Positions 21,738 to 33,379 of a stretch of 64,000 bases of DNA are shown piece by piece (the stretch's first letter is position 1; the number at the start of each line of letters is the position of its first letter). The position numbers and the translations under genes are program-made. Source of the stretch: Artemia franciscana (Eukaryota > Arthropoda > Branchiopoda > Anostraca > Artemiidae); NCBI RefSeq assembly GCF_032884065.1, contig NC_088868.1, positions 3,033,043 to 3,097,042 on the forward strand. Reading direction: 5' to 3'. The notes under the pieces are model-generated. The model was given only the letters and a program-made list of their open reading frames with translations. It searched no databases and was not told the DNA's origin.

Positions 21738-23280
21738 ACAGTTCATGGTAACGAACTGCAGTAAGGAGCAACCCGGCTCAATAGAAATCGTAACTTTGAA
21801 AAATAGTTGCATCAAAAGAATTGCATTTTATGTCTATTTTAAATATATAGGTTTTATCAAGTTGAGTCTTACCCATTAAAAGTTATGGGCCTGCAAAAAT
21901 TCCCTTATTTTCAAAAAAGAAAGAAACACCCCCTAAATTCATAGAATTCTCATGAAAATTACACCATCAGATTCAACGTATCAGAGAACCCTACCGTAGA
22001 GGCTTCTATCTGCAAAATAATGGAATTTTGTATTTTTGCCAGTAGAAAGATCACAGATACGTATTTATTTCTTTTTTTTCAGGGATAATTGTATCGAGCA
22101 AGTGGTCCTAGAACGTCGCAAGAGGGCTCATTTTAATGAAAATTAAAAGTTCTAGCGCCCTTTTCTAATTGACCAAAAAAAATGAGGGCACCTAGACCCC
22201 TCCCACGCTCAGTTATTTTCAAAAATTACTAGATCAGAATTTTCAGATAGCCTTTTGTTCAGCATAGTCGAAAAATGTAATAACTATGTCTTTGAGCAAA
22301 ACCTAATCCCCCACAGCCCTTGCGAGAAGGGCTGTAAGTTATGAACTTAGCCCATTGTTCATATATAGTATTGGTTATTGGGGAGTTTACGGACATGTTC
22401 AGGGAGGATTTTTGTAATGGTGAGGGGTCGGTAGGGGGGGATTACGTGAGAGGATCCTTCCAAGGAGGAATTTATCATGGGGGAAGAGAATTTTCATGAA
22501 TGGAGCGCTGGATTTTTCAGTATTATTTAAAAAAACGTTATTTAAAAAGTTTTTTAACTTAAAGTAAGGAGCAACCTTAAAACTTAAAACGAACAGAAAT
22601 TATTACGTATATAAAGGAGTTCGTCCCCTCCTCAATACCTCGCTCTTTACGCTAAAGTGTTTTTAGTAATTTCAAAAGAGTTAATTCTTCTAATTAAACG
22701 GCCTTTATGATTCAGGGGTAATTCTTAAAGAATTGGCAAACAAAATTCAAACTATAGTGTAAAAGGGAAGGTATTGATAAGGGGGCGAACCCTCTGATAT
22801 ACGTAATAAAAATATACAAATATGGGCGTTCGATATGTAAGTTAATTTGTAAGTTACGTATATTTGTTACTTATAAAAACGGTCATAAATAAAACTGAAA
22901 GTTTTAGTGGCCTTTTTAAGTAACCAAATAAATTGGAGGGGAACTATGCCCCCTCCCCACCTCTTTTCTCTCAAAATTGTCCGATCAAAACTTTGAGAAA
23001 GCCATTTAGCAAGAACAAATTAATATGAAAATTTTGTTTTAATTATTCATATACAGTGAGATAAAATCAAAACCAGTATTAAGTGAGCTAAAATCTTACT
23101 TTCAGTTTTAAAAAACAAGTTTTTTCAACTGAAAGTAAGGAGTTATATTAAAACTTAAAACGATCAGAAATTAGTCCGTATATCAAAGGAACTGTCCCCT
23201 CCTTAACGCCCCGCTCTTTACGCTAAAGTTTGACTGTTTCTCACAACTCTACTTTTTCAAACAATAAACAATTTCAAGCA
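21738..23280 (+). repeat. Repeat A, the most complete single copy
   Basis: Starts with the hairpin tcaaacagttcatggtaacg. Passes through all A landmarks: the tataggttttatcaagt block, cagattcaacgtatcagag, gtgaccaaaaaaaatgagg, and the G-rich block near 22430. Next comes a first P-like arm at 22550, a mid section with an inner (ta)cgtaa-rich part near 22800-22870, 'aagccatttagc' near 23000, and a second P arm from 23120 to about 23260. No ORF over 70 codons was found, so A looks non-autonomous. Confidence 0.8.
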
Positions 23281-23695
23281 ATAAAACAATAAACAGGGGA
23301 GGAGAGCCCCTTTTTAGTACCAGATATAACAATGTTATAGCATATAACAATGTCTCCAGGGTGCACAAAACCTGCCAGAGCCCAGTGTCAATGATTGTAA
23401 GCTATGCCCGAGGCATATAAGGCTTTTATGGAACGGGCTGTCGTATAAATTTCGGATTGGGTTGATTTGATTGGAAGTCTGAAATTTAAGTGTCCTTTTT
23501 TAAGAGACCAAAGTGAATAGAAGGCAACCAGCTTCCTCCCTCTAAACCCTTCATTCCCCATAACACAAAATTTTAAGAGTGTTATTTTGTTCAGTATTGT
23601 TGAAAAATCTAGTAATCATTTCCTTGAGGATGCTGACTTCCCCACAGTCCTCAGGGGGAGTTCGGCAATTCGTTCGTTAGTCATATATTGTATAT
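23281..23695 (+). repeat. Repeat C fragment
   Basis: Opens with the 36-bp hairpin-containing word also present at 9313-9340, then follows the last unit of repeat C at 52060-52390 (agcccagtgtcaatgattgtaag, tatggaacgggctgtc, gaatagaaggcaaccagc, ttaagagtgttattttgttca). From 23695 to 23980 nothing was recognised. Confidence 0.65.
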
Positions 23696-23980
23696 GAAAA
23701 AGCTATACTTGTTTGAAATTTACATTCCAAAAAGACAAGGACCTTTTTTGTCAAGATTTGGGCTAAGAATCTTGGAGGCTGTTGGAGTGAATATACCTGA
23801 ATAGCTGATGTGGCCTTAGACGCTTCTCATCTTGAGTAATTTTTTGCGCAGGTGACTTGTTAGTAGTAGTAGTGGTTACGTGTTGCTAAATGTTTGATTT
23901 TGCCCCTGTTGATTGTTAAGCTAATTCTGTGTCTGCCAACGTAAATCCAAGTGAGCTAATGAATTTTGTTAATTCAACAG

Positions 23981-24081
23981 TATGCATTCTTCCTAGCTGG
24001 TTATGTGATGGACAAAATGACTGCTGGAATAATTCTGATGAACAAAATTGCCAACCATCACATCAGCAGCTTCTGCAGTTG
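23981..24081 (+). CDS. Exon: C-terminal half of an LDL-receptor class A module
   Basis: After the first two bases, the exon reads [14 protein letters not shown], then WNNSDEQNC, then about ten more residues. Cysteine spacing C-x6-C-x5-C-x8-C, with CDG and SDE, is the standard second half (Cys3-Cys6 with the calcium-binding acidic residues) of an LDLa module. A plausible acceptor (ttgttaattcaacag) ends at 23980 and a plausible donor (gtaggt) starts at 24082. The exon would have phase 1 at its start and phase 0 at its end. The first half of the module must be on another exon that I did not find. LDLa modules bind ligands outside the cell in lipoprotein receptors, perlecan-type matrix proteins and mosaic serine proteases; which of these this is cannot be told. 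It is uninterrupted, unlike every transposon frame here. Confidence 0.8.
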
Positions 24082-27000
24082 GTAGGTCAATAATTTGAGA
24101 TTAATTTATCTACTTGAGTTAAAACAAAAAAGTAGACACGTAGAAGCATCATGAACAGAGGTCTTAACAAAAATATCTTATTCAGAAAGTAGACGGCATT
24201 CATTTTCCTTTTTAGTACCAATGTCGTCACTGCCGTTGTCAAAAATGTCGTTTTTTATAAATTCCTAACAATCAAAATTTTTTAGAAAAGTAGAGAATGT
24301 TTTAATATTGAAACTCGCTTAGCTACCTGTAAGTTAACTTGCACAGTTTTATAGCATCACTATAAAAAATATTGTATTTTCTATTTAATTGGTTTTGTGA
24401 ATTTTCTTGCCATGCGTTTGGATTACCATTTTCAATTTTAATTGGCCTATTCCCTAAGCCAACAAAATTATTCATTACATTATTTTGTTACTTTAAAAAT
24501 AAGCAATGTAAATTGATTCTCAATTTGTTTTTGTTTTTTTTCACCATGGACCACAGGTGTTGTGCTCAATCTTCCAAAGGTCATTTTTTCCTTCAAATGT
24601 ACATACAGGCTAAATTATCACAAAGTACGTTATTTTGCATGGAAAACCGTCGCTAAATTTAGAGAAAACAGCAGATCTAGATAGCATTCGGTCACATTAA
24701 AGCATTCTTTCTGACAGAGAACTTTAATTTGTTGTTTTTGATAGTTAGTACAATTTTAGGTTTCGTCTTCTCGATGTTTGACATGAAAATTTGAAATCCT
24801 AATTCGAAAAGTGCATGTTCTCGTGTATATTTAGAACTTTGGAGGGGGAGGTGGATAAACCCCACCTTATCTTGGATTTCATTTCAATATGAATGCTGCA
24901 GTATGTGTCTCGGAGAATTCTATCGTTTAATTATCTAGTTTGGCTAGACTGGAGATAAAAAAAAATGACATAAAAAACAAAAGACACTAAGTGCATCTCG
25001 TTCGTAAGAAGGGAGCATTTGTAATATCTCTGGAATGGCAACGGCATTAAGCTCAAGTTTTCAGATAATATCAAGGGAATGTTGTAATTCAAATAAAAAA
25101 AAACCAGGGGAAATCAAAAGAAACTAGGTGCATCATGGTTGTCAAAATGGCATATGTGTAGTAGCTCAAGAGCAGATAAGGGTAGGCATCTGAAACTGTC
25201 AGGAAAAACGTTAATTTAACGATGTCCTATTCTTCTTGTTTCGCCAAATTTTCTCAGGTCAAATTTTCCATGATAATTTAAGGTGCTTTTACTTCGTAAA
25301 ATCTATCCGTTCAAGATTAGATTCTCATTTTTTTAAACTTTCAAAAGTGTAAATGAATATACCCTTTACATTTGCAAATAAGACAGAAATCGAATAACTG
25401 AAGAACAAAAAGGTAAATATGCAGTAAATCTATTTTCCTGAATTAAAAAGAGATAACTGAAAAAGAAAATGAAAATTAGTGCTTCTTATAATGGTTTTTG
25501 TACTATATCTAGATAGGTCAATTCAGTTGTAGTTTGGTTATGAAATTTGATAGAGGGGATCCGCTCGAGGAATTATGCAATAGTTCTGATTTTATTTGTG
25601 GTATTTAATTGAAACTCAAATTCTCCTATTTGTCATTGGAATGTCTAATAAGCAATGACAACATAATATTCCTTACATTCCAGATTACATAATAGCCCAT
25701 AAATGTAGAACTGCCTCCATGCACAATACCATGACTTCTTACTATTTTCACTTTTCTAGATATCTCCTTTAACCAGTTCCAAAAACAGAATTGACGTAAA
25801 TGTAACGAGGATTATTGTTGGCATTAGTCGCATTTTATGTAACACCAGCACTACTTGTGAGACATATATCTCTGTATAAGCATATTGTACAAAATGTCTA
25901 CTGTAAGTAGGATAAAGTGAATTTAATCAAAATACGTATATTTTTTTCACAATTTGCAAATTTTGCGCGCACGTATAAGCTGTACTAACCCATTCCCTTT
26001 TTCAATTGTCATCAGTTTCCTCATGCAGCAGTAGGAGATCGGGTTTTGGCTGTGAAGGGAATTATAGACACAAAGCCGATAGTCAGTGTAAACCCTTTGG
26101 AAATGTATACCCCTATACCCTAATTTGCACAAGAACAAATTTTGTGTAATTTTTATAGGATTCGTTTTCTTAAACAAATAGACCAAGGGAAAGGTAATTT
26201 TCAAACTCTAGGAGTCAAAATTTCCCTTCCAATTACCATACGTGACAGTTTTTTATTTATTTAAAGTTTCTGCTGCATTAATTTGCAAGAACTGTTAAAA
26301 TTTCTTGGATATTCCTTGTCATACAATGCTAAGTAGATAAGTTAATAATTCTAACTTTATTTTTGAATACGTTAAAAAAATTTAAAATACAGTCGCTATT
26401 TAGAAAGTGGGGAATATTACATAATATAATGTTAGACAATCTCTGGTAATACTTTGACTTATCCGGTATCTTTACTCAGAAAGCACTATTCCCCTACCTA
26501 TAATTTTTGTTTCGGCTTTATGTGGTTTGCTAATACCAATGCTATTTATCAATATGAATTAGCGAACCCACAAACGAATCAATTTTATAAAAATCATGAA
26601 TAATGTTTCAATAAATCATGTATATTAAAAGCTTAGTACAACAGATTAAATCTTAGAGAGTCAAAATGCATTCAAAATTATGAGCAAATGAACAGCACAA
26701 TACCTGGGACTATTAGAATAGAGCTTAGTTCAATTACGAGAGTGGTATAATATGAATGTGAGACAAATAGAAGACAAGTACCACAAGGGAAAGTGGAAAA
26801 GATGGAAAGTCTCACAAAAGAAATTCCCAAAAAAACGTTTTTGAATACTTCTCTGAAAAAGACTTCAAACAGCACATTTTTATGATTTTTTAGACACAAA
26901 AAATTGATTTATTCAATGGAAAATTTTGCCAGCTGTTTATAAATTCCCCTACTCTGATTTGTTAAAAAAGCGAACCAAATATTTGACCAAACAAAGACGT

Positions 27001-28655
27001 TTTTTTAGAGTGACTTTAAATTCAGCTACAGAAGAAAAATTAAACTTCTAACAGAAACTTATTAGGATTTTTTTTCCTTCTCAATAACAAGTTTGCTTTT
27101 CTAAAATAGAAAGGCAATTTTATATTTTTAAAATCCCATGAACAAAAATTTAATAAATTTGAAAAAAAACGGCAGTAGAGACAAATACTCCTACTCAGAT
27201 CCGAAGCAGAAGCGAATCAAATATCCACCAACGTGATACACTTTTCCCTTCTGTGCTACTTTAAATCCAGATCTCGAAGAGCAAATAAACCTAGAAACTC
27301 ACTGTCACTCAGCGATACTACTTTTTTTGGCTTTCTACGCATTGTCATGCTTTTATTTTTTTTTCTGTTTGTGTTTGACGGCGGCAACAGACCAATTTGA
27401 AATGAAGGGCTCTGCAAATTTTCTGTACCCATTTATTTCACCTTAGAAATTACATACTCATGGGCATCCAGAGACCCTCAGGGCATCCAAAATGATTCGT
27501 TAATTATCTCTCATCGTGGCAGCCACTCTGAGGGGTTTCACAAAAGAATTCCTTATGACTATATAAAGAACGAACCATGCATACATGTCGTAGGCTCCAA
27601 AGGTTTTAGTAGCCTCATGTCTATACTTTTGAAATATGTTAAATGGATCATTGTGCTTAGAAATTACCTTTATTAGCCTTCATAAACTATCATGCTTCAA
27701 TGCCTATCGTTAGATGGCAGTAAATTGGCAACCTTGCTGAAAAGATTTTGGCATGGAAGCTGCAGTGAGTTACCGGCTCCGAACCCCCAGAGGGTTTTCA
27801 CCACATATATTGAAGATATAGGCACACCGCTATTGACCATTGTAATCATTTTAAGTCATGCTCATTTTAGAGGATTGCCTTTTGCGTGGACTGGCAACAC
27901 ATAGTTGAAATTTACCTAATTCTCCAGATTAATGTTATATCATCAAGCAATCAATCAAAAAGTGAGAATTTTGATGAATTTTTGTATGAATACCTATGCT
28001 TAATTATGAATATTAGAAAAGCTGTTAAATTTGTTTAACCCTCTTATTATTTGCCTTTCTTTTGGCAGCTTCCGAGACGTGCAATCTTCACCAGTTTTCG
28101 GTTTACATTTTTCCGTCCCGTGGAATGGCAAAATCTGGCGTTAGGAAACAATATCCGGGGTAGATTCGTTATGATGTACCAAGGTGTCTAAAAGTGACCT
28201 TTGCTTGTAAATGCTGTTTAAACAGCATATTTTAAGGTTAATGACATCCACAAAACCCAAAACTTGATTGATTCTGGCGTTGTTTAATCCTGTCAGACCA
28301 GTAGGTGAACCTGTTAAATTTCATTCAAGATAAAATTCTTAAAATCAAAACAGAAGAGAAAAAAAGAAAGGTGGCTGGGATGCAAAAGAAAAGGAACCAG
28401 CAGTTTTTCCCGTCTTTGTTCACAAAAAGTAAGTCGGATTCTCTGGAAGTGCCATGACAAAGTGACTCTGCAAGACTATATGACAAAATTTGAGAAGCTG
28501 AATATCTCTCTACAAAGTCTGAGTTCAAGCAGAGTCCAAATGGCTCTGCATGAAATCTAAGGCCTATTTCCTCGTGTTTGGAAATCAAGAAATGTGCAGA
28601 TGTTGGACAATGTGCTTAGTTCTTCAAATTTTGACAGAAACTATAACTAAAATTT
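24082..28655. other. Repeat-poor, intron-like stretch
   Basis: This is the longest interval in which I recognise none of repeats A, B, C or P and no LINE. That fits an intron of the gene that owns the LDLa exon. Candidate short open frames exist (26025-26120 after a cctcatgcag acceptor-like site; 27692-27904; minus 28325-28588), but none shows a domain I can name. AT-rich throughout. Confidence 0.5.
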
Positions 28656-28659
28656 GAAG

Positions 28660-29018
28660 TTATCGGTTATATAATAGACACTATAACATTTCAACACAAG
28701 AAACTGGTCTAGTAACTTCTTTATACTGTAATTCCTTTGGATGGCGAAGATCAGATGGGATAATAAACGGTTAGTTTTATTTCATTTGCTTTATCAAAAG
28801 TTTGGGCTATATATTTACAAATTAGGGGGATGGGTGGCGGGTAAAGCATAGCATATATTAAATACAGCAATTTAATATATTTAAACCCCCATCCCCTAAT
28901 GAGCAAATATATAGCCCAAATTTGTTTCTAAACTATTATATATTTATCATATTTTGTTTGATTTCATTAGCATTAATCAAACTTCACTTATCGAGTGTCT
29001 ATTATATGACCGATAAGT
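28660..29018. mobile_element. MITE-like inverted-repeat element, about 360 bp
   Basis: The outer ends pair: left 'ttatcggttatataatagac' and right 'gtctattatatgaccgataa'. Inner arms pair as well: tttgggctatatatttac (about 28800) with the complement of gcaaatatatagcccaaa (about 28905-28922), and aattagggggatgg with ccatcccctaat. The centre is an AT-rich loop. No ORF was found. The inner arm motif recurs inverted at 50.5-50.7 kb, so the family is multi-copy. Confidence 0.65.
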
Positions 29019-29142
29019 ACGCTAAAATTATTCCAGTTCTTAAGATGACTTGAAAGAAGTAATGAAAAAAGAACTAATGTTTAATATAAAATGATTTTTT
29101 TTAGAGATTATTGCTTGAAGTACTCCTTGAAGCCAACAAAAT

Positions 29143-29530
29143 TTATAAAAGCTCATTATCTTCTTGATTAAAAAACGATTTATTTTGATTAATTTCTAAT
29201 TGTCTGTTTTTATTCCAATACTGCCATAATTCTATGCTACCCGTTCCTGACATAGGATCCTCTATGCGACCCTCTTTATGCAAGTGAAGACGTGTTTTCA
29301 CACTAGAAAATGAAAAATCTGTTATAGTCGGTAAAAAATCGTGAAGAAATCTTTTTGTAACAGTAAAAAATCCAAAAATTTTCCTGGCAAGCACAGGCTG
29401 CTTCGATTTGAATTTTTGCTAACATATACTCATTTTTCAATATTGCAATATGACGTCTTAAACCAAACTTGGCAATAAGAGAGTTTGAAGATTCTAGCTG
29501 ACTGAAATTTTTGAAATTTCAACGCCAGGA
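29143..29530 (-). other. Unidentified coding-like block
   Basis: On the minus strand a frame near 29520-29395 reads SNSLIAKFGLRRHIAILKNEYM and similar sequence. After a shift, an 84-codon frame at 29394-29143 contains FLHDFLPTITDF and EGRIEDPMSGTGSIELWQYW. The residue make-up looks protein-like rather than repeat-like, and no known repeat covers it. I do not recognise the family. It could be an exon, a decayed transposon gene or an integrated viral relic; the sequence alone does not decide. Confidence 0.3.
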
Positions 29531-29559
29531 AGAGTAGAACCTAATTTATTTTTTTGGCA

Positions 29560-30790
29560 CAAAAAAAGGACAAATACAGTGGGAACTCATAAGAAATGAG
29601 TGTATAAAATCACAGAAAAAATTTGTTTTCACATTCATCAGCTGTAGCTGATGCTTTGGCTTCTTAATAAGTAAAGTTCAAAAACTAAAGCACAACATGA
29701 GAAAAAAAATAGCACTAGTTATTATTTTGTTACCAAATTATTCTTGAACCTTGTTCCAACGTTTTGGATTAGTATTTTTTAACACGAAAATCACTTTTTA
29801 TCAATGAGTAGTAATACTCTCTCCTGTCTTCTTGATTTTTGTGTTTTCTGAAATCTGCAAGGTAGCGAGGATGCGACACAAGAAAACCCACGAGCAAAAT
29901 ATATCATAAGTTCAATACAAAGTTTATTTTGTTTCCAAAACACATCTATTGATCTTGCCTTTTTGTTTCATTTGCTATCTTCCGTCGAAGCAACGTTTTC
30001 AAATTTTCAAATATTCACTACTTTCTCATACCAGAAGTTGCACTATAAAGCAAAACTTAAGGAACTTTAAGGAATTTTTTCTAGTTTTCCAGATTTACTT
30101 TAAAAATAACTTGATTTTGATGATAATTTTGGGTATACAAGTGGGGAATTTGGAATATAAGGAAAAAGCTATAAAATTTGACATGGTCTATGTTTTGGAT
30201 AAAAGTCTTTAAAATTTTTAGTATTTGACGATGGGGAGCTTGTCTAAATAGGGTTTGCTGTTAAAGGAGAAAAAAACTTACAAATAAATGATAAATATTT
30301 TTTTGAGAATTTCGAAAATGAACTGAATTTAATAGAAACCCTGAATATTTAGGTGCTTGAGGCCAACACAGCTCTACTTGTCAAATTTTTCTTTATGATA
30401 TTCCCCCGTCCAATTCTAGGACGACCTGCTTTTCATTTGGTCCTAAACGGTTTGCCGACAATAATCCTCTTTGGCTGGGAAGAATCTTATTAAGATTGAA
30501 ATTTTTTCCATTATGAATGAATAAGATCTTTTATTATTAATAAAAAATGATGCAAAATTTTAACTTGTATTTGTTTTTACATTGTTTGGAATTTTTTATT
30601 TTATTCTTAATTGCTAAAGTATTTACTATAAAAATAGATAAAATTAAAATAGAAAAGGAGGCAAAGTGATAACAATCAAGTCACTGAACCCTGTATAAGA
30701 AGTTAAAAAAAATTGATTTTTTTGCAGTAAGGAGGATAGTCAGTTGACACATAGCTGGTTAATAGACGTTATAATTTTTACAAAAGTCCT
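29560..30790. other. AT-rich, no gene recognised
   Basis: No known repeat or domain was seen. The 87-codon ORF at 29949-30212 has no recognisable features. A short pol-like wording near 30400-30480 (tttggtcctaaacgg, ggctgggaagaatc) resembles the complement of the LINE 1 region at 6560-6610, suggesting a scrap of the LINE 1 C-terminus. Confidence 0.45.
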
Positions 30791-30802
30791 CCAGTTGCTT
30801 TG

Positions 30803-33360
30803 CTAGCTATTTAAAGGAGTACATCGCAACACAATTAATGACAAGGTTACTACAATTATTTCAAGCAGCCCACAGATATTCAGTTCTAATTTTACGTTTG
30901 CTCTCCACAGGGTTTGACGATCTACTGAATCAAACGCCGTTTCGAAGTCCACAAATAATATATATAAGCACTGTCTCCATTTGTTAGGTACTTTCAGCAT
31001 GGAGCGTATGGAAGTGAGGATCAAGGACAGCTGGGACTTTTCCTAATATTATCGTTGTGAAGAGCATTGCAGGGATCGAGAGATGATTGATTCTTCTATA
31101 ATTGCTGAATTCTTTAGTGTCTCTTTTCTTGAAGAGTGTGTCAAAGGCTCCTGCTCTCCAGTCTTTGGGGAATTTTGCGGTCTGCCAGAGGAGCGAGTGG
31201 AAGGATAGCCAGATGGCCAGGGCTCGATGTAGGCTGAATTTGATCATTTCTGATGAAATGCAGTCTCTACCAGGGGCCTTCCCAGTCTTTAGTCTCTTAG
31301 CTGCTGAGAGTAACTCGTCAGTTATCCGCTTTTCATCACTAATGTGAAGAGTGAACAGAAGTTGGTCTGGTATATCTGGTGGTGCTGGTGGCGTTAGGCG
31401 ATTAAATAGGTCTTTGAAATAACTCACCCACCGTTCCTTTTGTTCTTCAACATCTGTAAGGTACCTTCCATCTTCATCTTTTAAGAGGCATTCTTGGATC
31501 CTTGACTTGCCTACTATTTTTTGGTAAGGCAATATATGGTTCGTGTGTCTCCACAGTCACTGCTTCTTCGGCTTTTCTGGCCTTTTTGTTCATGTTTTGC
31601 CGTTAGTCAGATCTGGCACTTTTCTTTAGATTTATATCAGCTTCTTTATAGGCAAAGCTCTTGGTCACCTCTGAGTGATTATTTTTCCCGAATGAGCTCT
31701 ACTTGAGTTTCTTTCACCTTTCTATGAGATCCCAGGTCTTTGTAGATATCTAATGTTGCTTATCCGGCTTTCTGAACCCGTGGGTTTCTTTTGCTGCATC
31801 TGTGTAGTTTTTGCTGATGTCTCCCAATCTTCTTTGACGTCTTCTGGTAGGTCATATAGGGATTCAAATTTATTGGACAGATTGAAGCCAAACGAATGCC
31901 TTTGTCCCTTAGTTTGTTCACTTCAAAGCTTTTGAGTATGTCTGTCTTCAGCTTCTAACTATTAGACTTCAGGTTCAATTTCAGTATGGTGACTACTAGT
32001 TTGTGGTCTTAACCAGCATCGGTGCTTTGGAAGCTTCGAGCCCCTCTTAGGCTTGTTTGCCATCTCTTTTGGATCAAGAAATGGTCGATTTGGTTTTGAC
32101 AGTGCCGTCCAGGGATGTCAAAGTGAATGTGTTGATGTCTTTATCCTCAAAGAGCTCTCCGCTGATCAGCAAATCATTCCCCTTTGTGAAGCAGAAAAGT
32201 CGAGCTCCATTTTCGGTTATGGTGCCAAGTCCATGGTGGCCCATCACTCCAAGGCAGTAGAATCTGTCTTGGCCAACCTTTGCTTTAAGGTCAACTGCGA
32301 TATAGGTGAGGTCTTGGAGTGGGATTGAATCGATCACAGACCGGGGATTGTCGTAGAACTCATTTCTAAAGGTGTCATCAGCATAATTTGTCGGTCCATA
32401 GCACACGATCATTGACAATTTGGCGTGGTTAGAAACAAATCTTACATACAGTATTCTTTCATTGACCAGTTTCTATGAGTAGAGAGCCTTTGTTGCATTT
32501 GGACCTAATATTGCTACAACTCGAGCATGGGGACTTCCATCTTTTCTTCTGCATAAGACTTTAGACATAGCCAAGTCGTCGCTGATTTTCCTTTCGCTGC
32601 AGCCTTTCCACCTTGCTTGCCAAATGGCGCCTATGCCAAGTTCAATCTTCTCGCATTTGCGAAGGACTTGCTCTGTTTTTGACAGTGTTGACATGGTTCT
32701 AATATTTCTTTGGCCGATTTTAGACAGTTTGGTTGTCTTGTTCAGGGCCTTGCATGGGTTGCCATCAGATTTTGAGGTTCAGATCCAAGGCTTATCGTTG
32801 ACGTATCGTTAACGGTCCTTGTTTTACAGGGGTAATTTTCTAGGCCAACTCCCAACCGGCTTCTTTGGCTTGGTTCGTGGCAGGGACGCCCGTCGCTGAC
32901 TTTTGGGCTGGAACTCAACAGGCCTACCCAGCATGCAGTGGACGTTGTCCGAATTTGGATCTTCCACCTTATTTTGCAGTTGTCCTCTTGGAGAGGATCC
33001 TCCCACGATGGTATCCTGCAGTATCATACAATTTAAACCATCGCTGGAAGAAGCTTTGCATCTAAAGTGACTTGTCCACAAGCCGATGGGCCCTGCTCAG
33101 TTTGTATTAGAGGAGCCTTCTTCCTTTTCCGCCTTTATTTATGGCCCCCAGGTAAAGGTACTCCAGTTTCAATTTATGGACCACCAGGGGCTAGGTCCCC
33201 CTTAGTCAGCACCTCTCTTTATGGGAGTTATCCTATGTATCTATAAGATCTTCCCCTATCCGGCACTTCGCTATCCCCTATCCGGCATTCAGCAAGACGT
33301 GCTGAGTGGCCTGGAAAGGGCCCTCAATGAGAAGGCAACTCAGTAGGTACTCAGCCTATC
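30803..33360 (-). pseudogene. LINE 3: endonuclease-reverse transcriptase, 3'-truncated
   Basis: On the minus strand, 33081-32824 is a coding-like start ending in KKPVGSWPRKLPL. A conserved N-terminal block of this LINE type follows (GQRNIRTMSTLSKTEQVLR, about 32715-32655). The endonuclease gives VCYGPTNYADD (about 32407-32375) and GHHGLGTITENGARL (about 32245-32200). The RT gives KTGKAPGRDCISSEMIKF (about 31286-31233), NYRRINHLSIPAML, and motif A FVDFETAFDSVDR (about 30955-30918). It stops soon after motif A, so the catalytic YADD region is absent. Frameshifts occur between these blocks. The longest open piece is 182 codons (31532-30984). The GC-richer 33100-33360 is probably its 5' leader. 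It is a different family from LINE 1: the block after the NYR motif differs clearly. Confidence 0.85.
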
Positions 33361-33379
33361 TAGTGAAGTAAAATACCTC

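Noticed and set aside
26025..26123. Possible exon reading VGDRVLAVKG after a cctcatgcag acceptor-like site
   Set aside because: It resembles a PDZ-domain phrase but is too short. It runs to a stop without a donor site and has no supporting neighbour exon.
28325..28588. 87-codon minus-strand ORF
   Set aside because: The plus strand is equally open in pieces, and I could not name any motif; left inside the intron-like stretch.
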